A DNA stretch of 64,000 nucleotides from Thioalkalivibrio sp. ALE14 (GTDB taxonomy: Bacteria > Pseudomonadota > Gammaproteobacteria > Ectothiorhodospirales > Ectothiorhodospiraceae): assembly GCF_000376845.1 (NCBI RefSeq), contig NZ_AQXY01000028.1, positions 62,001 through 126,000 on the forward strand, given 5' to 3'. This document shows positions 45,690-53,980 of this stretch, piece after piece. A model generated the notes under the pieces. That model saw only the letters and a list, made by a program, of their open reading frames with translations. It was not told where the DNA came from and made no database searches. The stretch's first letter is position 1. Every line of letters begins with the position of its first letter. The translations under genes and the position numbers were made by a program.

Positions 45690-45961
45690 GCATCACCCCC
45701 GATCACCACGATGCGGTCGGAGTCGGGCTGGATCATGCCGAGGCGTTCGCGCGCCTGCTCTTCCACCCGGCCCTGGGTCGCCCAGGTCGACTGCTCGATC
45801 TGCAGTTGCGTCCACTCGAGGTTCAGGGCATCGCGCTGACTCAGCGCCTGCTGCTGATCGATAAAGGCCTGGCGCGCCTCGTGCTTGGCCGCGACCACGC
45901 CAATCGCCGACGCAAACACGCCAGTTGCCAGGGTCACCGCCAGGAGCCCGCGCGCAACCAT
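45677..45961 (-). CDS. ftsL: FtsL, small divisome protein
   Basis: FtsL has 94 residues. One N-terminal transmembrane helix (about 4-24) is followed by a periplasmic coiled coil (FIDQQQALSQRDALNLEWTQ) and the conserved end VEEQARERLGMIQPDSDRIV. It works with FtsB and FtsQ to activate FtsWI. The ATG overlaps the rsmH stop by one base (TGATG). Longer frames upstream are in rsmH sequence. Confidence 0.92.
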   Translation of the reverse strand: MVARGLLAVTLATGVFASAIGVVAAKHEARQAFIDQQQALSQRDALNLEWTQLQIEQSTWATQGRVEEQARERLGMIQPDSDRIVVIGGDAWAR

Positions 45962-46896
45962 CAGAGCCGCTCCCCCACGCGCAGCACGGCCGAGCGCGAA
46001 CGCGGATTGATCCGTTGTTCCTCGCGATCGGCATGGATCGGCTTGCCGACGGGCCGCAGATTGCGCTCCGGCTCCTCCGGCATGACCGGCAGGCCCTTCG
46101 GCAACCGGACGTCGGACACCGGCTTGCGCAGGGCCTGCTTCACCAGACGGTCTTCCAGCGAATGGAAGCTGATGACCACCAGTCGGGCACCGGCCGGCAA
46201 CACGTCGGGAATGGTCGCCAGCCACTGCTCCAGTTCGGCCAGTTCCTGGTTCACATAGATGCGGAGGGCCTGGAAGGTGCGGGTCGCCGGGTGCTTGCCC
46301 GGCTCGCGCTTCGGCACCGCGCGGCGGACGATCTCGGCCAGTTCGCCGGTACGGCTGATCGGTGCCTCCGCGCGAGCCGCCACGATCGCGCGGGCGATAC
46401 GCCGTGAATGACGCTCCTCGCCGTAGTGGTAGATCACGTCGGCGATCTCGGCCTCTTCGGCACGCGCCAGCCATTCGGCCGCGCTCTCACCGTGGGCGGG
46501 GTCCATGCGCATGTCCAGCGGGCCATCATGCTGGAAACTGAAACCGCGTTCGGGGGTATCGAGCTGCGGCGAGGACACGCCCAGGTCCAGAAACACGCCG
46601 TCGGGGCCGCGCCCGGCCGAGCGCTCACGCAGGACATCCGCCATGCTCGAGAAGGCGCCGGCCTCGAAGGCGAAACGGGGGTCGTCGGCGAAGGCGGCGG
46701 CGGCCGCGACGGCTTCCGGGTCGCGGTCCATGGCCAGCAGCCGGCCATCCGGCCCCAGCCGCTCCAGGATGGCGCGGCTGTGGCCGCCACGACCGAAAGT
46801 GCCGTCGACATAGAAGCCGTCAGCACGCACGGCCAGGCCCTCCAGCACCGCGTCGCGCAGCACCGGTATATGGGGGGCGGCTTCCATGTCCGTCAC
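45961..46896 (-). CDS. rsmH: RsmH, 16S rRNA m4C1402 methyltransferase
   Basis: RsmH (MraW) methylates N4 of C1402 in 16S rRNA with SAM. It has 311 residues. Motifs are HIPVLRDAVLEGL, the SAM loop DGTFGRGGHSRAILERLG, LDLGVSSPQLDTPERGFSF and VISFHSLEDRLVKQALR. Its start overlaps the mraZ stop by four bases. Confidence 0.97.
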   Translation of the reverse strand: MTDMEAAPHIPVLRDAVLEGLAVRADGFYVDGTFGRGGHSRAILERLGPDGRLLAMDRDPEAVAAAAAFADDPRFAFEAGAFSSMADVLRERSAGRGPDGVFLDLGVSSPQLDTPERGFSFQHDGPLDMRMDPAHGESAAEWLARAEEAEIADVIYHYGEERHSRRIARAIVAARAEAPISRTGELAEIVRRAVPKREPGKHPATRTFQALRIYVNQELAELEQWLATIPDVLPAGARLVVISFHSLEDRLVKQALRKPVSDVRLPKGLPVMPEEPERNLRPVGKPIHADREEQRINPRSRSAVLRVGERL

Positions 46897-47333
46897 AACG
46901 CGATGGACTCGAGCGCTTCGTCATCCACGTCACCCCCCAGCACCTGGGCGCAGGTCTCCTCCCAGGTCGCTTCGTCCCAGATCTCGAACTTCTTGCCCTG
47001 CCCCAGCAGCACCACCCGCTTTTCCAGGCCGGCGTACTGACGGAGGGGCGTGGGCAGCAGCAGACGACCGCTGCCATCCAGCTCGCATTCGGTGGCGTGA
47101 CCCACCAGAAGGCGCTGCAGGTTGCGCACCTTGGGATTCATGTTGGGGCGGGACATCAGGTTCTGCTCGATGCGCTCCCATTCCGGAAACGGGTAGAGAA
47201 GCAGGCAGCGGGAGGGGTCAACGGTGATCACCAGCTGGCTGTTGCAGCTCGCAGCGAGGTCGTCGCGATACCGCGCCGGCATGGCCAGGCGGCCCTTCGC
47301 GTCCAGATTGAGCTGGCTGACACCTCGAAACAT
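46893..47333 (-). CDS. mraZ: MraZ, transcriptional regulator of the dcw cluster
   Basis: MraZ is an AbrB-fold ring-forming regulator that represses its own promoter. It has 146 residues with two SpoVT/AbrB repeats: LNLDAKGRLAMPARYRDDL near the start, and CELDGSGRLLLPTPLRQYAG near residue 80. It is the first gene of the dcw operon and lies directly behind the promoter and GTGGG operator array. Confidence 0.96.
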   Translation of the reverse strand: MFRGVSQLNLDAKGRLAMPARYRDDLAASCNSQLVITVDPSRCLLLYPFPEWERIEQNLMSRPNMNPKVRNLQRLLVGHATECELDGSGRLLLPTPLRQYAGLEKRVVLLGQGKKFEIWDEATWEETCAQVLGGDVDDEALESIAL

Positions 47334-47351
47334 GGCTGGTAGCGGTGGTTA

Positions 47352-47376
47352 CCCACCTTTCCCCACTTTGACCCAC
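47352..47376 (-). promoter_or_regulatory. MraZ operator: three GTGGG boxes with 10-bp spacing
   Basis: On the minus strand GTGGG occurs three times at exact 10-bp steps (plus-strand CCCAC at 47352-47356, 47362-47366 and 47372-47376). They lie between the -10 box and the mraZ start. MraZ is known to bind TGGGN repeats separated by five bases, so this is very likely its autoregulatory site. Confidence 0.88.
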
Positions 47377-47384
47377 TTTTCGAC

Positions 47385-47414
47385 ACTATAGGTACGGGCA
47401 TCCTCCAGAGTCAA
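47385..47414 (-). promoter_or_regulatory. Pmra: sigma-70 promoter of the dcw operon
   Basis: The minus strand reads TTGACT (-35, 47409-47414), an 18-base spacer, and TATAGT (-10, 47385-47390). Transcription would start just before or within the MraZ box array. An A/T-rich stretch lies upstream (about 47415-47450), which could act as an UP element. Confidence 0.8.
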
Positions 47415-47616
47415 GAAAATCGACCCCAAAAAACAAAAAATAAGCGTTGAATCACAGAGACTTAGCGCGACCCGCTCGAGGCCAGCACAAGGACTAAAAG
47501 AAGGGTATTAAAAGCCTCGCGTTGAGACCCAAACTTCATGCATCACTTTACAAGTTTTCCGCGGACGCAGCGGGTCCGGCCCGAACCGACGACGCGACGG
47601 GAGGCTCAGAGGTGGG

Positions 47617-47967
47617 AAAAAGTGGGAGCCGGCCGTAAGCCGGGTTCTGTCGTAGACAGTCATTCATCTGGGACGTCCGTCACCGGACGCCTCGAGCAGC
47701 CTACCCGGGTGCGATGCGGGCCGCACCATGCACCCCTATTTGGCCTTGCTCCGGACGGGGTTTACCCTGCCACGAACTGTTACCAGTCGCGCGGTGCGCT
47801 CTTACCGCACCATTTCACCCTTGCCTGTGCCCGAGGGCCATCGGCGGTATATTTTCTGCGGCACTTTCCGTCGGCTCGCGCCGCCCAGGCGTTACCTGGC
47901 GTCCTGCCCTGTGGAGCCCGGACTTTCCTCCACATCCGAGGATGCAGCGACTGCCAGGCCGACTCCC
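47617..47967 (-). ncRNA. rnpB: RNase P RNA (M1 RNA, bacterial type A)
   Basis: This is the catalytic RNA of RNase P, which matures tRNA 5' ends. On the minus strand it contains the universal segments GAGGAAAGTCCGGGCTCC, CAGGTAACGCCTGG, AGGGTGAAATGGTGCGGTAA, GCAAGGCCAAATAGGGG and GACAGAACCCGGCTTA. The P1 helix pairs 47957-47967 with 47624-47634 (11 pairs, one G-T). The product is about 344-351 bases. TTTTT follows P1 at once on the minus strand (47617-47621), so P1 probably doubles as the terminator stem. Confidence 0.95.
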
Positions 47968-47973
47968 GCGCTC

Positions 47974-48002
47974 CTTGTACGCCGCCGCGCCCCCGAACGC
48001 AA
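47974..48002 (-). promoter_or_regulatory. Candidate rnpB promoter
   Basis: The minus strand reads TTGCGT (47997-48002), a 17-base spacer, and TACAAG (47974-47979). The -10 ends seven bases before the P1 start at 47967, the right distance for transcription to begin at the RNA 5' end. The match to consensus is moderate. The rest of the rnpB-rsmI gap (48003-48239) shows no other clear element. Confidence 0.5.
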
Positions 48003-48239
48003 GGCTTCACCAGGCCCTGGCCAACAAGGTCCTGGCCCGCCATCAGGCGCACGGATTAAGGTCAAGAGCGATTCACAGGAAGGCATGAAGACTGGAAGGA
48101 ACTCAACTGGACTCCAAACACCGAGATCCGGCCGATGCGGCAACAACAGCCCTCCTACCAACAATGATGTTCTTCCCCTCTTCTAACCTTCCTGTCGACG
48201 GCTCTTGCCCTTGACCTCTCTGTGGCGGAACAACAAGCC

Positions 48240-49124
48240 CTAGCCGGCGGCGTCCTTGAGGGCGAGGGCGCGGGCGTAGACGCGGTTGCGTGGGAGCTCG
48301 GTGGCGTCAGAGAGCAGGCGCGCGGCACGCTTGAGGGGGAGCTCGCGCAGCAGCGCCGCCAGCAGGCGCTCGTGCTCGGCCGACAGCGGCTCGTCGGCCT
48401 CGCCGCCGGTTTCCGGAGCCGGTGCGGGCCCCAGGATCAGGACGAATTCGCCGCGCGTGCGGTTACGGTCGGCATCCAGCCAGGCGGGGAGTTCACCCGC
48501 CACCCCGCGATAGTGCTCCTCGAACTGCTTGGTCAGCTCGCGCGCCAGGAACACCTCGCGCTCCGGCGCCAGCCCCGCGAGGTCCTCGGCCGCGGCGCGG
48601 ATGCGGTGCGAGGACTCGAACAGGATGGTGGTAACCGGCTGCGCGAGCAGTGTCTCCAGTTGTCGGATGCGGGCCCCGGCGGCATGCGGAAGAAAACCCT
48701 CGAAACAGAACCGGTCCGACGGCAGACCGGCGACGGCCAGCGCCGCCAGAGGGGCGCTGGGCCCCGGGACCGCGCGTACCGGCACTGCGGCCTCCTGCGC
48801 CGCCCGCACCAGCCGGAATCCGGGATCGGAGACCAGCGGCGTGCCGGCATCCGAGATCAGCGCGACCGATTCTCCCTGCTGCAGCGCCTCCAGCAGCGCG
48901 GGAATCCGCTCGGCCTCGTTATGCTCGTGCAGGCTGACCAGCGGCGTATGCACACCCAGATGGGCCAGCAGCCCGGCGCTGTGTCGGGTATCCTCCGCGG
49001 CAATACGCTGCACCTGGCCCAGGACCTCGCCGGCGCGCGGGCTCATGTCGCCGAGATTGCCGATCGGGGTGGCCACCACCCACAACGTGCCCCAGTTCGT
49101 TGACACGGCCTGATGCGCTTTCAA
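48240..49124 (-). CDS. rsmI: RsmI, 16S rRNA 2'-O-ribose C1402 methyltransferase
   Basis: RsmI works on the same nucleotide as RsmH. From a TTG at 49124 it has 294 residues (E. coli 286). The SAM-dependent tetrapyrrole-methylase fold shows LWVVATPIGNLGDMSPRA, IAAEDTRHSAGLLAHLGV, VALISDAGTPLVSDPGFRLV and PVRAVPGPSAPLAALAVAGL. The TTG is preceded by GAGGAG at 7 bases; a GTG six codons later is the alternative. It is divergent from lpoA with 34 bp between the starts. Confidence 0.93.
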   Translation of the reverse strand: MKAHQAVSTNWGTLWVVATPIGNLGDMSPRAGEVLGQVQRIAAEDTRHSAGLLAHLGVHTPLVSLHEHNEAERIPALLEALQQGESVALISDAGTPLVSDPGFRLVRAAQEAAVPVRAVPGPSAPLAALAVAGLPSDRFCFEGFLPHAAGARIRQLETLLAQPVTTILFESSHRIRAAAEDLAGLAPEREVFLARELTKQFEEHYRGVAGELPAWLDADRNRTRGEFVLILGPAPAPETGGEADEPLSAEHERLLAALLRELPLKRAARLLSDATELPRNRVYARALALKDAAG

Positions 49125-49158
49125 TACTGACTCCTCAACTCGCCGACGAATCGCTATC

Positions 49159-51018
49159 GTGACCCGAATCCCCAACCGCGCCGGGCCTGCCAGGCCCCTG
49201 TCCCGCCTTGCCCTGTTACTGCTGGCCACCGCCATCGTAGTGGGGTGCGCCACCCCGCGCCCGGACCCGGAACCGACCCCGGACCCCGAGGTCCGTCCGG
49301 ACCTGGCCGAACTCCCGCTGGAGGTCCGCGCCAGCCTGCTGCTGAGCGAGGCGCGCTCGCGCCCGGAACCCGACACGGTACGCGCCGCCATCGATGCCGT
49401 GCTGGCGCTGGACCCGGCCACGCCCGACCAGCTGGACCGCGCCGACAGCCTGTGGGCCGAGCTCCCCGAGGCCGAGCGCACTACGCAGGAGACCCGTCTG
49501 CTGGGCGCACGCCTCGCGGCGGCCCAGCGCGACTGGGCCCTGGCCCGCGAGCGCCTCGGCGCGGATGACCCGGACGATCCGACCCGTTCGCCGGAGGTCT
49601 ATCGCCAGGGGCTGTCCCTGCATGCCCATCTGCTGGAGCAGGAAGGCCAATGGTATCAGGCCCTGGACTCCCGCCTGCGCCTGGATGGGCTCCTGGTCAT
49701 GGAGCCGGACCTTCACGAGGTGAACCAGCAGCGCATCTGGGGCCTGCTGGCCGCCCTGCGCCCGGCCCAGCGCGAACAGGTGATCGGCAACCACCCGCCG
49801 AATGGCGATGCCTGGGTCAGCCTGTTCCGGTTGCTGCGCGCGGCCGACACGCAGGAGGAGGCCCGCCATGCCGCCGGGCAGTGGCGCGAACGTCATCCGT
49901 CGCACCCGGCCAACAGCCTGCTGCCGGAGCTGCTCGCCAGTCATCCGCTCGCGACCGACCGGCCGGGCGACATTCTCGTGCTGTTGCCATTGTCCGGTGA
50001 CCTGGGCGAGTTGGGGAACGCGATCCTGGATGGCATCACCCGCGCCTATTACGCGGAGGGCGGGGGTAACGGCCGACTGATCGTGCGCGACACCCGCGGC
50101 CAGCCGGATGCGGCCGCCGCGTTGTACCGCCGCGGGGTGGACTCGGGCGTCGCCCGGATCATCGGCCCCCTGCGCCGCGAGTCCGTGGGCCATGTCGCCC
50201 GGATCGAGCAGACGGTACCTTCGGTACTGCTCAACCGGACCGACGCCATTGCCAACGGCGGGCAGACCACGCTGGCCCTGAACCCCGAAGAGGACGCGCG
50301 GGCCGTGGCCGATCGCGCCGCCCGCGCGGGCTGGCGCCACCCCCTGGTAATCCTGCCGGAGGGGAACTTCGGTGACCGGGTGGCATCGGCCTACCAGGCG
50401 GCGCTCGCCGAAGACGGTCGCCGGGCACGCGACGTAATCCGCATCCAGCCCAGCGCGGGCGAGCTGAACGCGGCCATCGGCCAGGCGCTGGGCATCCCGC
50501 AAAGCGAATCTCGCATCCGCGACGTCGCCCGCCGCACAGGACTGGAGCTGGAAGGCGATCCGCAGGTGCGCGCGGATGTGGACCACCTGTTCATTGCCGG
50601 CACCGCACCACAGGTACGGCGCATCACGCCACATATCCATTTCCACCGCGCCAGCCACCTCCCGATGATGGCGACGGCCCATGTGTATTCCGGTCGGCCC
50701 AATGCCAATCGCGACGCGGACCTGAACGGGATCGTGTTTCCCGATGCGCCACGCCTTTTCGATCAGGTCCGGCCCCTGGGGGGCGATCAGGAGGCCCGCG
50801 ACGAGACCCTGCCGCGTTTCGTCGCCCTGGGCATGGATGCCCTGCGCCTGAGCCTGCGTCAGGAGGCGATTCGCGCGGCCCCGCATCATCAGCTCGCCGG
50901 GGGCACCGGAACCTGGAGCCTGAACCCGTTCAGCCACGAGTGGATCCGGGAGCCGGCCTGGGCGCGCTTCGTGCACGGGGAGCCGCAGCGGATCGATCTA
51001 CCGGGCGGAGACGCCTGA
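49159..51018 (+). CDS. lpoA: LpoA-type lipoprotein, activator of PBP1a
   Basis: LpoA is an outer-membrane lipoprotein that reaches through the periplasm to stimulate PBP1a. It has 619 residues from a GTG start. A signal peptide with lipobox VVGC (about residue 29) is followed by a Pro/Asp-rich linker. An N-terminal helical TPR-like region (about 50-260) comes next, then a C-terminal periplasmic-binding-like domain beginning ILVLLPLSGDLGELGNAILD. The position between rsmI and yraN is conserved in Gammaproteobacteria. Confidence 0.92.
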   Translation: MTRIPNRAGPARPLSRLALLLLATAIVVGCATPRPDPEPTPDPEVRPDLAELPLEVRASLLLSEARSRPEPDTVRAAIDAVLALDPATPDQLDRADSLWAELPEAERTTQETRLLGARLAAAQRDWALARERLGADDPDDPTRSPEVYRQGLSLHAHLLEQEGQWYQALDSRLRLDGLLVMEPDLHEVNQQRIWGLLAALRPAQREQVIGNHPPNGDAWVSLFRLLRAADTQEEARHAAGQWRERHPSHPANSLLPELLASHPLATDRPGDILVLLPLSGDLGELGNAILDGITRAYYAEGGGNGRLIVRDTRGQPDAAAALYRRGVDSGVARIIGPLRRESVGHVARIEQTVPSVLLNRTDAIANGGQTTLALNPEEDARAVADRAARAGWRHPLVILPEGNFGDRVASAYQAALAEDGRRARDVIRIQPSAGELNAAIGQALGIPQSESRIRDVARRTGLELEGDPQVRADVDHLFIAGTAPQVRRITPHIHFHRASHLPMMATAHVYSGRPNANRDADLNGIVFPDAPRLFDQVRPLGGDQEARDETLPRFVALGMDALRLSLRQEAIRAAPHHQLAGGTGTWSLNPFSHEWIREPAWARFVHGEPQRIDLPGGDA

Positions 51019-51375
51019 GTGTTCCGCCCGGGCGCCTCGGGACAGGCCGCCGAGGACCGGGCGGCGGACTATCTCGAGACCCGCGGACTGCGGATCCGCG
51101 CCCGCAACGTGCGCCGCCCCTACGGCGAGCTGGACCTAGTCGCCCAGGAGGGCGACACCCTTGTGCTGGTGGAAGTGCGCAAGCGCAGCCACCCCGGGTT
51201 CGGTGGTGGCGCGGAAAGCATCGACCGGCGCAAGCAGGCCCGTCTGCTGCGGGTGGCCGAGGCCTACCTGCAGGAACACGCCTGGAACGGTCCCGTGCGG
51301 TTCGATGTCATGACCCTGGATGGCCAGGACCGAATCGACTGGCTGCAGGATGCCATCCAGGCCACCACCGACTGA
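51019..51375 (+). CDS. yraN: UPF0102 / YraN family protein
   Basis: The protein has 118 residues from a GTG directly after the lpoA stop. The family has a restriction-endonuclease-like fold: YLETRGLRIRARNVRRPYGE, then LDLVAQEGDTLVLVEVRKRS carrying the D...ExK-type residues. The biological role is not established; some relatives are linked to DNA processing. It overlaps no neighbour. Confidence 0.92.
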   Translation: MFRPGASGQAAEDRAADYLETRGLRIRARNVRRPYGELDLVAQEGDTLVLVEVRKRSHPGFGGGAESIDRRKQARLLRVAEAYLQEHAWNGPVRFDVMTLDGQDRIDWLQDAIQATTD

Positions 51376-51385
51376 GCACCCACCC

Positions 51386-52765
51386 ATGACCCCACTGGCA
51401 CGCGAGCTGGAACAACTCCTGGAACCCGCTGATCGGCTCGTGGATCCGGCGGATTGCTGGACCTACGGCGCGGACAATTCGAAGCTGCACGCCGCCCCGG
51501 ATGCCGTGGCCTTTCCGCGCGACGCGGACACCGTGCGCGAACTGGTCCGCCTCTGCCGCCGCCTGGGGGTCGCCCTGACCAGCCGGGGCCGGGGTACGGG
51601 CACGACCGGGGCCGCGGTCCCCGACCACGGCGGCCTGGTCGTGTCCTTCGAGCATATGAACCGGATTCTCGAGGTGGACCCGGAAAACCGGTGGCTGATT
51701 GCCGAACCGGGGGTCACCAATGGCGAGATCCAGGAGGCAGCAGGCGCCCACGGCTTCTTCTGGCCACCCGATCCCACCAGCAGCGCCTACTGCACTCTGG
51801 GCGGCAATCTCGCCTACAACTCCGCCGGCCCCCACGCGGTGAAATACGGGACGCCCCGCGACAACACTCTGGGCCTGGCGGCCGTGGCCGGGACGGGCGA
51901 GGCCTTCCGCACTGGGGTGCACACGACCAAGGGCGTGGTGGGTTACGACCTGACGCGACTGCTGATCGGATCGGAGGGCACCCTGGCAGTCACCACCGAA
52001 GCCACGCTGCGCCTGACCCCGCGGCCCGAGGCCACCCGCCTGATCCAGGCCGTGTACCGCGATGTCGGCGCCGCGGCCCGCGCGGTCTCGCGCCTGATGG
52101 CCCGGGCCGAGGTTCCGTCCGCGCTGGAGTTCATGGACCACTCCGCCATCGCGATGATCCGCGACTACGACCCGGACTGCCCCCTGCCGGCGGACGCGGG
52201 CGCCATCCTGATGATCGAGACCGACGGCACCGAGGCCGGCATCGACGCGACGACCGCGGGCATCCGGGGTGCGGCGGAGGGAGACGGCTGCCTGGAGACC
52301 CGCAGTGCCGATACCCCGGAGGCGACGCAGGCCCTCTGGGCGGTGCGCAAGGCGCTGTCGCCGGCGCTCAGGACCGTGGCCCCGAAGAAGATCAACGAGG
52401 ACGTGGTCGTCCCCGTCTCGCGCATCCCGGATCTGATCGCGGGGCTGGACGGCCTGGCGACCGAACACGCGATCAAGATCGTCAATTTCGGCCACGCCGG
52501 CAACGGCAACATCCACGTGAACCTGCTGGTCAACCCCGACGACCCGGCGGAGCTGGCCGCGGCCGAGCGCTGCCTGGACGGGGTGTTCACGCTGGTGCTC
52601 TCGCTGGGCGGCACCCTTTCCGGGGAGCACGGCATTGGTCTGGTCAAGCGCCCTTATGTGGCGCGCGAGCTGGACCCCGTGGCACTGGGCCTGATGGCCG
52701 GGATCAAGCGCGAGTTCGATCCGGCCAATATCCTCAATCCGGGCAAGGCACCCGGCCCTCGCTAG
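51386..52765 (+). CDS. FAD-linked 2-hydroxyacid oxidase / dehydrogenase (GlcD-like)
   Basis: From ATG 51386 this has 459 residues. An FAD-binding PCMH domain (about 35-215) contains TSRGRGTGTTGAAVP, IAEPGVTNGEIQEAAG, TLGGNLAYNSAGP and LLIGSEGTLAV. The C-terminal FAD-oxidase domain contains VNFGHAGNGNIHVNLLVNP and LGGTLSGEHGIGLVKRPYV. Relatives oxidise glycolate, D-lactate or D-2-hydroxyglutarate; the sequence alone does not fix the substrate. No iron-sulfur partner gene (GlcF) is adjacent. In the Pseudomonas order diaA and dolP would be expected between yraN and sspB, so this gene is out of that pattern. Confidence 0.88.
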   Translation: MTPLARELEQLLEPADRLVDPADCWTYGADNSKLHAAPDAVAFPRDADTVRELVRLCRRLGVALTSRGRGTGTTGAAVPDHGGLVVSFEHMNRILEVDPENRWLIAEPGVTNGEIQEAAGAHGFFWPPDPTSSAYCTLGGNLAYNSAGPHAVKYGTPRDNTLGLAAVAGTGEAFRTGVHTTKGVVGYDLTRLLIGSEGTLAVTTEATLRLTPRPEATRLIQAVYRDVGAAARAVSRLMARAEVPSALEFMDHSAIAMIRDYDPDCPLPADAGAILMIETDGTEAGIDATTAGIRGAAEGDGCLETRSADTPEATQALWAVRKALSPALRTVAPKKINEDVVVPVSRIPDLIAGLDGLATEHAIKIVNFGHAGNGNIHVNLLVNPDDPAELAAAERCLDGVFTLVLSLGGTLSGEHGIGLVKRPYVARELDPVALGLMAGIKREFDPANILNPGKAPGPR

Positions 52766-52804
52766 AACGCCGGTCCCGAACCGCTGGACCGTCACCCAAA
52801 AGAA

Positions 52805-52824
52805 AGGGCCCCGATCGGGGCCCT
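52805..52824 (-). terminator. Intrinsic terminator of the petABC-sspAB unit
   Basis: A perfect 20-base palindrome (AGGGCCCCGA and its complement) directly overlaps the end of sspB. On the minus strand it is followed by TTTCTTTT, a good terminator for sspB. On the plus strand no T run follows, so for the convergent oxidase gene it is weaker. Confidence 0.8.
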
Positions 52825-53251
52825 ACTTGACGACCTTCAGGGCCGGTCCCTTGCGCTTAGGCGCCGGGGCATCATCGCCGCCTCCCCCGTCGCCGGAACC
52901 ATCCGGGGGCGTTCCGGGGCCATCGTCCTCGGGCCCCGGACCCGGTTCGCTGCCGAACATCATTCCCTGCCCGTTCTCGCGCGCATAGACCGCGAGCACG
53001 GCCTGCATCGGGACGAACACATCCATGGGGTTTCCGGCAAAACGGGCCGAGAAGGCCACGGCGTCGTCCCCGATGTTCAATGCCTGAACCGCCGACGGTC
53101 CGACATTGAGGGTGATCTTGCCCTGGTCGACGAAGGCGTCCGGAACGACCACCCCTTCCACCGTGGCATCGACCAGGATATGCGGCGTAAAGCCGTTATC
53201 CGTGACCCACTCCCACAGCGCACGGAGCAGATAGGGACGCGACGAAGTCAC
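52823..53251 (-). CDS. sspB: SspB, ClpXP adaptor
   Basis: SspB delivers ssrA-tagged proteins to ClpXP. From GTG 53251 it has 142 residues. The Sm-like substrate-binding domain (about 1-95) shows RPYLLRALWEWVTDNGFTPH, ILVDA and GDDAVAFSARFAG. A Gly/Pro/Asp-rich linker follows. The C-terminal ClpX-docking peptide is GPALKVVK. The GTG overlaps the sspA stop (GTGA). Confidence 0.94.
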   Translation of the reverse strand: MTSSRPYLLRALWEWVTDNGFTPHILVDATVEGVVVPDAFVDQGKITLNVGPSAVQALNIGDDAVAFSARFAGNPMDVFVPMQAVLAVYARENGQGMMFGSEPGPGPEDDGPGTPPDGSGDGGGGDDAPAPKRKGPALKVVK

Positions 53252-53874
53252 AGGCGCAGCTCGCGCTCGGCCTCGGTCAGACTCACCTGGAACGACTCGC
53301 GCTTGCAGACCCGGTCGGCGTATTCCTGGATCGCCTGCGGCAGCGAGGCCAGGTCGATCCCCACGGCCGGCAAGCGCCACATCACCGGGGCGATCGCGCA
53401 GTCGACAATGGAGAACTCGTCACTCAGGAAGTACGGCTTGAGCTCGAAGATCTCGGCCGAACTGACCAGGCTCTCGCGCAGAATCTTGCGCGCCTTGGTG
53501 AGTCCCGAACCGGAGGCCTTGTACACCGCGTCCAGACCCTCGTACCAGTCGCGTTCCACGCGATAAAGCGCCAGCCGCGCGGCCGCGCGCGACACCGGGT
53601 CCACCGGCATCAACGGCGGATGCGGAAAGCGCTCGTCCAGGTACTCGGTAATGACGTGGGTGCCGTACAGGGCCAGGTCACGATCCACCAGGGTCGGGAC
53701 CTCGTTGTACGGATTCAGGTCCGAGAGATCCTCGGGCAGTTCGTCCGGCCCAAGGTTGACGACATCCACCGCGATATCCTTCTCCGCGAGGATGATGCGC
53801 ACGCGGTGACAGCGAACGCAGTCGTGTGCAGAAAACAGGGTCATAACGGAACGACGGTTGGCGACCAGCGCCAT
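53248..53874 (-). CDS. sspA: SspA, stringent starvation protein A
   Basis: SspA is an RNA-polymerase-associated protein with a glutathione-transferase fold. It has 208 residues. The thioredoxin-like N-terminus (RSVMTLFSAHDCVRCHRVRI) is followed by EVPTLVDRDLALYGTHVITE and the helical C-terminal domain. The sspA-sspB pair follows petC, as in Pseudomonas. Confidence 0.94.
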   Translation of the reverse strand: MALVANRRSVMTLFSAHDCVRCHRVRIILAEKDIAVDVVNLGPDELPEDLSDLNPYNEVPTLVDRDLALYGTHVITEYLDERFPHPPLMPVDPVSRAAARLALYRVERDWYEGLDAVYKASGSGLTKARKILRESLVSSAEIFELKPYFLSDEFSIVDCAIAPVMWRLPAVGIDLASLPQAIQEYADRVCKRESFQVSLTEAERELRL

Positions 53875-53931
53875 GGCTTTCTCCCTACCCCGGCCTGACG
53901 GTTTCCCGTGCCGGGCAGACGGTCAATAACA

Positions 53932-53964
53932 CCGGCGCGCGATCCTCCGCGATCAACGCGCCGG
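53932..53964 (-). other. Hairpin between petC and sspA
   Basis: An 8-bp inverted repeat (CCGGCGCG, 53932-53939, with CGCGCCGG, 53957-53964) has a 17-base loop that itself contains a small GATC repeat. On the minus strand it is followed by TGTTATTG. It may partly separate the bc1 genes from sspAB; it is not a strong terminator. Confidence 0.4.
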
Positions 53965-53980
53965 CGACGGTTCAGGCCGC

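Noticed and set aside
47538-48186. Short open frames over the rnpB region
   Set aside because: The sequence matches RNase P RNA conserved segments and pairs as P1; the frames have no ribosome binding site or homology.
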